A stretch of 64,000 bases of DNA, taken from positions 100,645 to 164,644 of the forward strand of contig QYAI01000099.1 of NCBI GenBank assembly GCA_003988855.1, written 5' to 3'. This stretch comes from Arachnopeziza araneosa. Lineage: Eukaryota > Ascomycota > Leotiomycetes > Helotiales > Arachnopezizaceae. Below the pieces are notes generated by a model. The model searched no databases, was not told the origin of the DNA, and saw only the letters and a program-made list of their open reading frames with translations. Made by a program: the position numbers and the translations under genes. Numbering within the stretch: the first letter of the stretch is position 1; each line of letters opens with the position of its first letter. This document shows, one piece after another, positions 21,399 to 32,043 of this stretch.

Positions 21399-22691
21399 AT
21401 GCAACTCCTCTCCTCGAGAAGTTTGGCTACAACCAGACTCGTCTGTCAACAATGTCGCAGATACTCGAGCTCGATAATAAAAAGTAAGTGACCCTTTTCG
21501 CAGATTTCTGGACTAACAAGGCAGAGAATGAGAATGTGATCTTGAAATCTATTCTAAACTCCACCGCGGAACCCTTATTCGTGGGGAGTTTGGAACCTGG
21601 GAACACGACTTCCCTGAGAAGAAGAGAGTTTAAATTTCATCATGACGATATCATTGGAAGAGAAGAGCGAGATTTCGTTAGATCGAAAGGTAGAGTAGGA
21701 ACAACATATCGAATATTCCGACCTACACTGGCAGAGTATACTGATAACTGTCCTCGACTTCCAACACCAGTGAGTCTCTGAAGGAAATTGTGATTAAGGC
21801 TAATCCAGATAGTAGATCTATTCACAAGATTGTGCCTTAATTGTATCCCTCCTCGATCTCCATCCTACCCATCCAGGTGTTGAAGCAGATAAGTTGGAAA
21901 TATTTGAAGCTGGCACTGGAAATGGTTCTTTGACCCTCAATCTGGCTCGAGCAATTCATGCTGCAAATACTCCACCGCCAAAGAGTATTAAGCCTTGGGA
22001 GGAAGAATATGAGCAGTGGACAGAGCAGCACGAAAAATGGCGAGCGAATCGAAGAGCTGTCCTCCATACCTTGGATACTTCATCCCGTCATTCAAAGCAT
22101 GCTGAGACTGTCGTCAAGAATTTTAAGGACGGAATCTACGCACCGCATGTTGATTTTCATATCGGTGAGATAGATGAATACTTGGCTGGGAGATTAAAAG
22201 AGTCCGAGGACAAACCCTTCCTTGAACATGTCATTCTGGATCTTCCTGGATCGCACAACTATATGGAGATAGCAGGGAAAGCTCTCAAAACTAATGGAAT
22301 CTTGATTCTGTTTGTCCCAAGTATCACACAGATTGGTACAGCCGTCGAATTGGTCAAGGAGAGCAAGCTACCTTTCTTTCTGGATAAGACTCTGGAAGTT
22401 GGAGGCGCTGTTGGAGTAGGTGGGAGAGAATGGGATGTTCGACCAGTCAAACCGAGAGCTTTATTGAAAGCCGAAAAGGAAATCTCCGATGACGTCTTTG
22501 TTCCGAACGAGACATTGACTGAAGAGACGGAGATTGTCGAAGTTGTGAATTCCTCGAGATCAGATGCAGAGGACGTGAACAAGGGATGGGAGCTGGTTTG
22601 TCGGCCAAAGGTTGGACTTCGGATCTCTGGTGGAGGATTTATGGGAGTCTTCAAGAAGATGAAAAGATATGATGAAGCACAGAGTGCTTAA
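21399..22691 (+). CDS. mitochondrial tRNA (adenine-58-N1) methyltransferase
   Basis: Exons 21399-21483, 21525-21769 and 21816-22691 (introns 41 and 46 bp) encode 401 residues. The start MQLLSSRSLATTRLVCQQCR is a typical mitochondrial targeting peptide and is the only frame that joins exon 2 in phase. The TRM61/GCD14 features are IYSQDCALI (substrate-loop motif), the SAM-binding EAGTGNGSLTL, VILDLPGSHNYMEIAGKALK and LILFVPSITQIG. TRMT61B-type enzymes methylate A58 of mitochondrial tRNAs. An insertion (residues around 150-175, PKSIKPWEEEYEQW) follows the SAM motif. The C-terminus ends RISGGGFMGVFKKMKR, as expected for the family. Confidence 0.85.
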
Positions 22692-22976
22692 CTGTAGAAT
22701 ATGTAAAATATGTACAATTATCTTCCCATACACAAAGCTCATCACGAGATTCGCTTCTTTAACAAGGATTGGGGTTAGCTCCGGTCTACCCCAGATTCCA
22801 TCAAGACATCTAAATGAACACGACGAAAGACAACCCAACACCTTTCCTGGACGACGAATTCCTAGGACCCATACCATTAAAGAATGATCTCTTGATCTCT
22901 TGATCTAAGTATGTTCAAAATAGCGGACATTTCTCTTTAGCTTGACGATACCTGCGCAACAGCGCGAGGTTGCAAA

Positions 22977-24718
22977 ATGACGAGAAGAATTGTATGCCTT
23001 TCTATTCTTGTTCTCCTTGATGCTGACCATTAAAAGGTTCGCACTATCTGCCAACTCGCAGCCCTCACTGTCATAACCCTCCTCCTCGTATACCTTCTCG
23101 ACTCTCGATTCCGCGTTCTACCAACCTCAATACATAATGCGCTTCCAACTCACCACCCTGGCCTCGTCATAACCGATATAACTGTTGTCTCCTGCTCGCG
23201 CATTAACTTCTTCAGTTCTTGTAAGCCGGATTCATCGCCAGAATGGCATCGAATAGACAAGGATTTGTATCTTGGGTCAGGAATGGTCACAACAGCATAT
23301 GTTTATGTAAAGAGGAAGAAAGAGGAGGGCCTGCTACAAGAGGATAAAGTGATAATGGATATCAGTGTAGGAACCCTAGATCCGACAGTCGGTATCAAAG
23401 GCGAAGGAGATGTAAAGTGGGATAGTAGACCAGCAGGTCTATGGTTGAAGCGCTCCTCGAAAAGACAAGACTCAGATTCCTCAAAAACCATAACAGCTGT
23501 CGATGTCCTGTTTGGAGCAGATGTCTTAGAACCGAGATTGGGATGGGAGATGGTGGGTACAACTCTACTTCTTAGTAATAGTGGGGAGAGACAAGAGGCA
23601 AGATTAAGCGTGCGGAGAGGAAAAGAGGTGGCACATTCCAAACCGATTCCCAGGATCAACGAGCATGGCAAATTCAAGATCATGCAAGCATCTGATCTAC
23701 ATTTGAGCACTGGAACAGGCGCCTGTAGAAATGCGGAACCACCAGAGACAGCAGAGAAATGCGAAGCTGATCCTAGGACGTTGGAGTTTATGGAAAGACT
23801 TTTGGATACTGAGAAGCCAGACCTCGTAGTTTTAAGTGGTGATCAGGTTAATGGAGACACTGCGCCTGATGCGCAAAGTGTAGGAATTCTCCCTCCTACC
23901 TTGGCCGTGCTAATACTTTCTAGGCAATTTTCAAATATGCAGCACTTCTTGCGGAGAAGAAGATTCCGTACGCTACTATTTTTGGCAATCACGATGACGA
24001 AGGCTCAATGCCTCGAGCAGATCAAATGGCACTTATCGAATCCCTTCCTTACTCTATCTCTTCTGCTGGCCCAGACACCATTGAAGGCATAGGAAATTAT
24101 TACGTCGAAGTCCTTGCACGAGGAAATTCGAAACATTCCGCTCTCACCCTATATCTTCTCGATACACATGCTTACTCTCCAGATGAACGAAACTTCAAGG
24201 GTTATGACTGGCTGAAGAAAAATCAGATTGATTGGTTCAAAGAGACAGCAAAGAGCTTGAAAGAGGATCATAAGGGCTATACACACATTCATATGGACTT
24301 GGCTTTTATCCATATTCCTCTTCCAGAATACCGTGACGAATCCCTACCTAGAAAAGGAGAATGGCGCGAAGGTGTCACGGCCCCAGCATTTAATTCCGGA
24401 TTTCGTGACGCTTTGGTAGAGGAAGGAGTCCTGATGGTCTCCTGTGGACACGACCACGCAAATGAATATTGCGCTCTCTCATCTAACGAGGCAGGTAATC
24501 CTGCTCTTTGGATGTGCTATGCAGGTGGCGCAGGCTTTGGTGGCTATGGTGGATATCGTGGTTACCATAGAAGAATCCGGTTCTTCGATATTGACATGAA
24601 TGAGGCGAGGATTGTTACATACAAGAGGGTTGAATATGGAGATCTAGAAGCAAGAGTTGACGAGCAGATTATCGTTGATGGAGGACGGGTCAAAGGCCTA
24701 GCCGAACAAGCTTCGTAG
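22977..24718 (+). CDS. calcineurin-like phosphatase, Dcr2/Sia1-like
   Basis: Three exons: a 15-bp first exon (22977-22991), then 23037-23879 and 23924-24718, with introns of 45 and 44 bp; 550 residues. An N-terminal signal anchor (AALTVITLLLVYLLDSRF) precedes a domain of about 170 residues. The metallophosphoesterase core follows: MQASDLHLSTG, LSGDQVNGD, FGNHDDEGS and SCGHDHANEY. The order and spacing match the yeast dosage cell-cycle regulator Dcr2 family. Predicted location is a membrane of the secretory pathway with the catalytic domain lumenal or outside. The micro-exon was chosen because it gives a perfect donor, keeps phase and supplies the only ATG. Confidence 0.87.
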
Positions 24719-25489
24719 ATCTTGGCCTTATGGTAATGCCGATCTGAGACGTACGATAGATGGCATGTGTGTACATGATTGAAGGCTCAGTGTAGGATTT
24801 TTTGCATTTGGCGGCGCGGTAGGATTGGGCGTTTGGAGCTGGTTACAGGAGCTGAACATAAACAGCGATACGAAACGCTCTGGAGGTACGCTATTTGATC
24901 CAGTCTTGCGATATATTTCATCTAATGATTCCACATCACGTCGCATTGCTCTTGATTTTTCCTTGTTGTGTTCCTACTCAGTTGTTCTGAAATCCTTGTT
25001 CAGGACTTCCCCATTCATGAATGCACGAACCGAATTCGGTATGCGAGCCGATTTCTGAATGCATCTCTCCCTTGCTTGTTCCTTCAAGCACTCACAACTG
25101 TGCAATTTTCTGTGCCTCTTCGCTTCCACAAATGTTTTGTCATTGTCTGACAGCTCACTCAAGCAAGCAAAGCTACTGCAAATTCTATGTCATTGTCTGA
25201 TAACCTATCAAGCAAGTGCTTACATGCTCAAGGAGCTCGTCTCAAAACAAAGAGTTACGACCCATTCACAAGGATATCTTCGACTTCATCCCAATTTTTC
25301 CTTCTTGGCAGTGAAGTAAACCAGATGCTATTCTCTACACTGCTATATTGTCAACACGCTTCTCCGATTGCCTATACTGCTTGTAGTACACCACTTACGC
25401 ACCTGGACAGCGCTGCAGAGAACTGAGATTCACAACGGTAATCTACTCTTTCAAGATGGTTGGAACCAACGCCTCACCGAAGGATTACC
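24719..25489. other. intergenic, no gene recognised
   Basis: The stretch contains two copies of ATGTCATTGTCTGA-like sequence (near 25135 and 25188) as a short imperfect direct repeat. No coding potential was convincing. Confidence 0.45.
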
Positions 25490-25818
25490 ATGAGATCATC
25501 TTTCATCCTCCTCACAGCGCTCACTGCCTTTGTGGCTGCTCGTAACTGCACCCCGGCCTCCTGTATTGCGGACGTACTCTCAACCAAATCGGTATGTGAT
25601 CATCCTGTTTATATGATCGGTTAAACTGACTGGCTAGGCAAATACCAAGCACAGGTTGATCAAGCTTTAGCAGATGCGAGTCAACCAGAAGCAGATCATG
25701 GCGATGATGATATCTATTCAATTGCGTTGGTGGAGTCAACGGGGTTATCAAGTACATCAAGTATTGTGCTAATGGGTGCCTTAATGGTGGGACTGGAAAA
25801 GATGATCATTGCAACTAG
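25490..25818 (+). pseudogene. small secreted cysteine-rich protein, two frameshifts
   Basis: An ATG at 25490 opens a clear signal peptide (RSSFILLTALTAFVAA) and NCTP. One base short of frame it continues as LYCGRTLNQIG, is interrupted by a 46-bp intron (25592-25637, GTATGT...GCTAG) and resumes with a Gln/Ala-rich helix (QAQVDQALADASQ). A second one-base loss then separates it from CVGGVNGVIKYIKYC, NGCLNGG and DHCN before TAG at 25818. Six cysteines in the combined pattern match a group of small secreted fungal proteins. The two breaks are near 25549 (a run of four C) and near 25718. They could be real inactivation or homopolymer errors. As the sequence stands, only a truncated product would be made. 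Confidence 0.6.
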
Positions 25819-26631
25819 CTTCGAATATACGATCATGATGATTCACTCTTTAGGTAGTTGTGTTAAAAATAGCATTCAGCATGCTTTTCTTTAGCGATAG
25901 GAGATTAAAATTGGGACTATTCACTCAAGATGCTTACAATCAGTCTCTTGCTAACTTTCTGATCTACTCAACTTATGTTTGCTCTGTCTCTATCTCAGAT
26001 CAATCTTCTTGTGTACGATTCAAGCGCCACTAAAAGACGGGTTATACCCACTAAATGAGATATCGCGAGAATCTCAGCCATCAGAGCCATCGAGCCGCAA
26101 TGTCTTATTAAAAAACAGAACAATTTAATAGCTCACGCTAGGTTTCAATGACGAGAGCGCTTCACATAAGGCATCAGAGCCATGCCGAGGTTCCGATCTA
26201 AACCAACGGATCAAAAGGGGCACACAGTCTAAGCGCTGAAAAGAATCCTTCAACAGCCACGGTTGCAACGACCAGGCTTTGATTCGCCATTTTGGGCTTT
26301 TTACGCCTCAGACAATTCCTAAAAGCTTGTAATTTCCACAACCCTAAATTGTCAGCCGTTATACCGGTTTTCCCCTGCAAATAAACTTGAACCCAGCAGG
26401 GAGATTTGGCGCTAAAAGAGGCTACCCGAATCTCATGACTGACTAAGACAGCGCCATATTGACTATGGGGAAATGGGGTTCTCCGCAATAGGCCTGGCCT
26501 CACCATCAAACCGTGCCTCATAAAAAAGTAAGCCGCCGCGCAAGCATCTCCGACGGTTTACTGAAACAATGCCAGCGACATATCTTTAGAGCTTCCTCCA
26601 GCTTTCCTCCAACATCCATTCGTATCTCACT
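25819..26631. other. intergenic, no gene recognised
   Basis: The minus-strand open stretch 26198-26521 has no recognisable domain and no splice context, so I do not call it. No repeats stand out. Confidence 0.45.
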
Positions 26632-28629
26632 ATGAGCAGTCAAAATCGAGATGGGTTCTCATTTGTGAACTATCCGGATCCAAAACCTGGGTTAGTCTTC
26701 TCACAAGGCTACACGTTGTCCTCATACTGATTCTCTAGGCCGGACATCCCATACAGAAATGAGAGGAAGGATAATCCTGCAATCCGGGGGAGACTCATCG
26801 TGGCTTCAGCAATTTTGTATGTGGCCTGATTCCCGAAAGGACTGTCTCTAATTTTTGAAGAATGGAAAAGTTCGGCTTTGTACGCGCGACTGTCTGGAAG
26901 AATGCTGGATTCGGGAGCCTGAAAAAGATTCGATACATCATTGAGGATTATGAACCCAGATATGATCCGACCGTCATTCCCATAGCTCAACCTTCCTCAG
27001 CCGCCGAATTCAAACCAACTTATGAAATCCAATCGACCACCAACCCAGCCCTTCGTTATTCTGTTGCTGACTATCGGGCCTTGTACAAGTCCGGAGAACT
27101 AACGCCAACTGCTGTTGCCAAAGCTATTCTTCCTTTGATTCGTCGCGACTTGGATGGAGAGCACTCTCTTGCATGGTCTGATGTGGATGAAGAATCGGTT
27201 CTTAAAGCTGCTGAAGCTTCAACTCTGAGATATGCAGAGAAGAAGCCATTAGGTCCCTTGGATGGTATTCCAGCTGCTGTGAAGGATGATTATGATCTTG
27301 AAGGATACAAAACTCATCTTGGGTCGCTGAATGATTATACTCCAATCAAGACCGGAGATCAATCCATCAGCAGTTGGTGTGTAAAGAAACTTGAAGATTC
27401 TGGAGCCTTGATCTTGGGAAAACTTTCGATGCATGAGTTTGGCCTAGGTATGTCTTCTCCTGTTTCAATTTGAAATACTGACAATGACAGACACATCTGG
27501 CAATAACCCAAACTACGGAACGCCATTGAATCCGTACAATGAAAGGTACTACACTGGAGGCAGTTCATCTGGGCCGGCATATGCTGTCAGTGCAGGTCTT
27601 GTCCCAATTGCTCTCGGTGGTGATGGAGGAGGTAGTATCCGTATTCCCGCTTCATTTTGTGGGGTCTACGGCTTGAAACCTTCCCACAATCGTGTATCTC
27701 AACTTCCAACCGCCAACCATTCAAACACCTGTGGTGTTAATGGACCAATTGCAGCTGATATCGCATCTCTTGAAGAGCTTTATCACGCCACCTCTATACC
27801 ACATCCTACATCATCTTTTCCAGCTCCGTCAAGAAACCTCCCACCACCTCGACGGAAACTCCTTGGTGTCTCTGAAGAATGGTTCGCTCGAGCCACACCA
27901 GGAATTCAAACCCTTTGTGATGCTTTGATAAACAAACTCGTCACCAACCACGGTTACAGCATCGTCCCAATTAACATTCCATTCTTAGTAGAAGGGCAAA
28001 TCGCACATGCTCTGACTGTCCTCACAGACGCGTCAACTCTCCTCCCTAGAACTACCAACCTCACCGCCGCAAACAAGATCCTCTTAGCCATCGGTTCCGT
28101 CACTCGAGCTACGGATTTCCTTCTGGCACAAAAATTGCGTCAGTTACTCATGCAACACCTGGCATCGTTATGGGCTCAATATCCAGATATGCTGATAGTA
28201 ACGCCGACAACCAGCTGTGCAGGATGGGAAATCAAAAAAGATACCGAGTTGAAGTACGGAGTAAGCGACGGGAATCAGACAATCAAGACAATGGAGTATG
28301 TATGGATGGGGAACTATCTGGGTCTCCCAGCTCTGAGTGTTCCAGCTGGCTTCGTGAGTGCCGTGGGCGAGGAGGATGCTGGTGAAGTGGCAGGGAAGGG
28401 ATTTGATGGAAGAATCCCGGTTGGCTTGATGGCTATGGCGGAATGGACGAGAGAGGATTTATTGATGAGGTGGGGGGAGGAGGTTGGAAAAGAACATCAA
28501 TCCAGACCACCCAATTGGGTGGATGTTATTGCGAGAGCCAAAAAGATCATGCGGGATGGAGATCCGAAACCAGGACAGAGTTCGAGAGGAGGTTTCGACC
28601 CTCGGAGAAGAGTCAGTAGAATTGTTTGA
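26632..28629 (+). CDS. amidase (amidase-signature family)
   Basis: Four exons (26632-26690, 26739-26816, 26861-27447, 27491-28629; introns 48, 44 and 43 bp) join to 620 residues. The amidase-signature triad region is complete: the Lys in IPAAVKDDYD, the cis-Ser in GGSSSGPAYAVSAG and the nucleophile in GGDGGGSIRIPAS, followed by GLKPSHNRVS. The N-terminal arm with EDYEPRYDPTVIP is common in fungal members. The enzyme hydrolyses an amide to acid and ammonia; the substrate cannot be told. The third intron falls inside FGL-DTSGN and restores the family motif exactly. No targeting signal is evident. Confidence 0.88.
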
Positions 28630-28827
28630 CATCCATTTATGTTTAGAGTAGAAAGATGATACCATGATAATGCTAGCATTGCATAATAATACATGATCTC
28701 CTGATGCCCGCAAGACCTGCTTTGATACTGACTCTATCAAGATGCTGGCAGTAATTGACAGTGAGGAAGATATTACCACGTAACAACAAATTATTTAGAT
28801 CCAATATTATCTTCTCAATTATTTCAT

Positions 28828-29590
28828 TTACGAACTACTCGCTTCTTCTTTTTTCTCCTCCTCCCTTTTCTGTAAAATCTCATCTACAATGCCCATCTCC
28901 AACGCTTCCTCTGCCGATAAGAATTTATCTCTCTCCATCAACCTCTCTATCTCCTCTAAACTATGCTCTTTCGTCAAATGCTTCCGGAATATCTCATTCA
29001 ACGTCCTCCTCACCCTCAATATCTCCTGCGCATGTATCGCAATGTCGCTGGCCTGTCCGGCATAACCCCCACTGGGTTGATGCACCATAACACTGCTATT
29101 TGGCAGGCAAAAACGTTTCCCCTTCTCTCCACCACACAACAGTAAACTCCCCATGCTTGCAGCCTGCCCCACGCAAACCGTCGATACCGGAGATCGGATA
29201 TATGTCATGGTATCGTAGATCGCCAATCCAGCAGTGACAGAACCTCCGGGTGAGTTGATATAGAGTGTTATGGCCTTTTCAGGAGCGTCGGATTCGAGAT
29301 AGAGGAGTTGGGCGACGATCGCCGCAGAGAGAGTGGAGTTTACTTCGCCATTTAGACAGATGATACGTTCTTGAAGAAGCTTGGAGAAGATATCTGATTG
29401 ACGGAAACCACCTCCCTAGATGCTTAGTATGGCAGCAATAGGAAGAAGTAGGACTTACGATGGTCTCAGTGATGTAGGGTATGGGTGTCCAGGATTGGGG
29501 TTCTGATCTTGATGGTATGGATGAGAAAGATCTGAGAGATGTGCGGAGTGCTCGCCGAGCTGGAGCACGTAGTATTCGAGTTGCGAACAT
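28828..29590 (-). CDS. CLPP: mitochondrial ClpP protease subunit
   Basis: Exons 29590-29459 and 29415-28828 (43-bp intron) give 239 residues. A mitochondrial presequence (MFATRILRAPARRALRTSLR) is followed by ClpP: RIICLNGEV, ITLYINSPGGSVTAGLAIYD (oxyanion loop), the catalytic Ser in GQAASMGSLLL, the catalytic His in MVHQPSGG, and RDKFLSAEEALEMGIVDEI. ClpP tetradecamers degrade proteins in the matrix with ClpX. The C-terminus is Glu/Lys-rich and short. It shares a 167-bp divergent promoter with a second gene for a predicted mitochondrial protein, which hints at joint expression. Confidence 0.93.
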
Positions 29591-29757
29591 GATGTACAGA
29601 GCTCAATTAACAGTCTTGTTACCGGCGCATGGAATTGAAAGATTTCTTGGTCGGGAGACGCGATTGACGAAGCGCGCCTCGCTTGATAATCTGTGACGTC
29701 CACCTCGATTCTTATACAGACAACATTAATTGGAACTCCGCCCTTGATCGACGTGTC

Positions 29758-31209
29758 ATGATTCGATGCATCGCTGGAAGATGTAGCCAAACCACACGAT
29801 GGACAGGGCCTGCAAAAGGCGCCTGTAGAATTCGATGGCAATCTGGTTCCACCAAGAATTCCAGCAAGACAGATATCGAACCTGGAGCAGCAGACGAAGG
29901 GAGCTCAGCAAGTGATATCTGGGAAGTCCTCGCAGCTAAAGGGTTATCGAGACCGGGTACCAAAGGTGGATTGGGGACTGGAAAAGTGGTGACGAATGTA
30001 TCGCAAGCTGCTCCAAAATCTCCACCAGCGTCGAACGATGAGCTGCTTGCACCCCAAACCACTTCTGAATCTATTGAGGCTCCCAACCCCAGAAAATTCG
30101 ATCTATTGCCTATATCACCACTCATGGACCCTGCCTTTCACTCCGCTCGAGAACATCACCATCTTCCAAAAAAAATCCCAAGCAGAGAAACCATGACGAG
30201 TTATCAGACAAAATTGGCAAGGAATCCATATGCTCGAGCACTTGCTACACCAATCCGTAGATGCAAAATCACTCTGACCGTATTGCCTAGTTTCTTTCTA
30301 CAAGATGTGAATATCATTCAAGATCCAGAAACGGGCGAGCCGTGGTTTATGCCGAGGAGTTTGACAAAAGTGTCCCGGAATGAAAGACAAGATGAAGGCA
30401 GAGATTTGGACCTAAATGCAGGATGGATGGAAGATAGCATTGAGGAGGAATCTTTGAACATCGAAGGGAAAATACCTGGGGGAACGATTGATACCAAAAA
30501 AGATCAACAGGCTGAAAATACTGCTGCCACAATCACGCCATCAGACCCTCCCTCAACATCGGCAAAGGATTCACTACCTAGGTCTACACCAAATACCGGT
30601 ATAAGGGGTTATGCTCTTTCCTCATACAACCTCTTCGAGGATTTTGCAGATGACGGATCAAAAGGAAGGGGCAGGAGACGTAAAAAACAATCACCACAAG
30701 CTGGACCTTTTTGGATGAATGGGCGGTATTTACGACTGCCGAATTTCGTTCGTGCCGCTTCTCAGATACAATGGCGTCCTGATATGGCTGACCTCATTCT
30801 CGAATTGATGAGGAGAAGAATCGTTGAGCTGCTTGTTCTTGCGTATACCAAAAAGAGAGGTTACCTCACCGGCTTTGACCTCAACAAGCCAGGGAGTCTC
30901 AGAATGGCGGGAGCTGTCTTGTATTTTGGTTTCGATGGTGAGGAGGGGAAAGTCATCAATGAGTATCAAGTTTTAGATGATATACCCGTGTATGATATGC
31001 GAGAATTGCTTGGCGCCAAAAAGATCCGATGGTTGAAGAAGATGACTGGCGGGGTGGAAGATGGTTTGTTCAGCAGGGAGATTGTACTATTAAGGAATAA
31101 GAGAATGACGGTGGATCTTTTGATGCGGCTGTGGAAGTTGCAAGGGTACTTGGCAGAGCATCTCCCAGAGGATGTGGAATCAGACTCAGCTACAGAGGAG
31201 ATGTTGTAA
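29758..31209 (+). CDS. predicted mitochondrial protein, 483 residues
   Basis: An uninterrupted frame begins with a basic, Cys/Arg-rich N-terminus (MIRCIAGRCSQTTRWTGPAK) that looks like a mitochondrial presequence. A disordered Ser/Pro-rich part follows. A conserved-looking core then reads NPYARALATPIRRCKITLTV and LPSFFLQDVNIIQDPETGEP, with another ordered stretch (WMNGRYLRLPNFVRAASQIQ, LIRELM-like helices) after a second disordered region. The layout is that of fungal proteins needed for mitochondrial translation or respiratory growth, but I cannot name it. The ATG at 29758 is preferred over 29683 because the presequence follows directly. Confidence 0.8.
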   Translation: MIRCIAGRCSQTTRWTGPAKGACRIRWQSGSTKNSSKTDIEPGAADEGSSASDIWEVLAAKGLSRPGTKGGLGTGKVVTNVSQAAPKSPPASNDELLAPQTTSESIEAPNPRKFDLLPISPLMDPAFHSAREHHHLPKKIPSRETMTSYQTKLARNPYARALATPIRRCKITLTVLPSFFLQDVNIIQDPETGEPWFMPRSLTKVSRNERQDEGRDLDLNAGWMEDSIEEESLNIEGKIPGGTIDTKKDQQAENTAATITPSDPPSTSAKDSLPRSTPNTGIRGYALSSYNLFEDFADDGSKGRGRRRKKQSPQAGPFWMNGRYLRLPNFVRAASQIQWRPDMADLILELMRRRIVELLVLAYTKKRGYLTGFDLNKPGSLRMAGAVLYFGFDGEEGKVINEYQVLDDIPVYDMRELLGAKKIRWLKKMTGGVEDGLFSREIVLLRNKRMTVDLLMRLWKLQGYLAEHLPEDVESDSATEEML

Positions 31210-32043
31210 TATAAAGCGTTAAATCTTTATAAATTTGAGAGTGAGAGGTCAGCAACTAAATCGCAAAGTCCGCTCTACAAACTTCAAACGCATAACCGTC
31301 CTAGGACCTTTATCCCCTCTTTTCCACTAATTAGTCCTAACTAAAGACAACCAGATTAGGGTTATCTTCAACCTCTTGATTATCCCATTTAGATCAAATC
31401 CGATTAGAAACGTGGTGAATAAAACCAATCTATTTTTTCCTCCGTTCTTTCTTTTCTATCCACCTAGTCTATCTGTACAGTGGTATAAAAAAATTAACCA
31501 TCTCAAGCATAGCGTGGATCCCACGCCCGTGTAACACGACCAGAAATCGACAAGAGAGAGATCCTGAGGATGGCTGTGTACTCGGGGGAAGCGCAGATGC
31601 TGACAAACACCAGCTATGCACGCCATCTAGGGGGAATCAGAGGTGGAGCGTCACGCTCCATTGATGCTTTTTGTACGTCGTGGTTGGAAGCTCGGGAAGC
31701 TCGAGAAATCGGCCGGCGGGTATCTTGAGGACTATCTAACTATCTGCAATTAGAATTTAGTCTGCACAAAAACCCACTTGACCTTCATTACTGTAATGCT
31801 CATTTACGCGTGTGACAGTTTACAGGCACAACTCATTCATAGCTTTCACAACATAGGGAACAGCATTCAGTCATCTTTAACTCTTCGTTCCCCGGTACTC
31901 TTAAGCATCTATGCTCATATCACAGTTTCACGTTATTTCTCGTAGGTAGCTTTGAATGTTAAGACATCATACTCATTAAGGATAGTTAGTCATTAGTCAT
32001 ATGCTCAAAGAGCCCCCTCAATTTTACTCCGAGGCTCTGAGCC
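31210..32043. other. intergenic between converging genes
   Basis: Both flanking genes end here, so it holds two 3' ends. It is A+T-rich with T-runs. No gene or repeat was found. Confidence 0.5.

Noticed and set aside
26198..26521. 107-codon minus-strand frame in the gap before the amidase
   Set aside because: No domain, unusual residue mix, no splice sites; consistent with chance.
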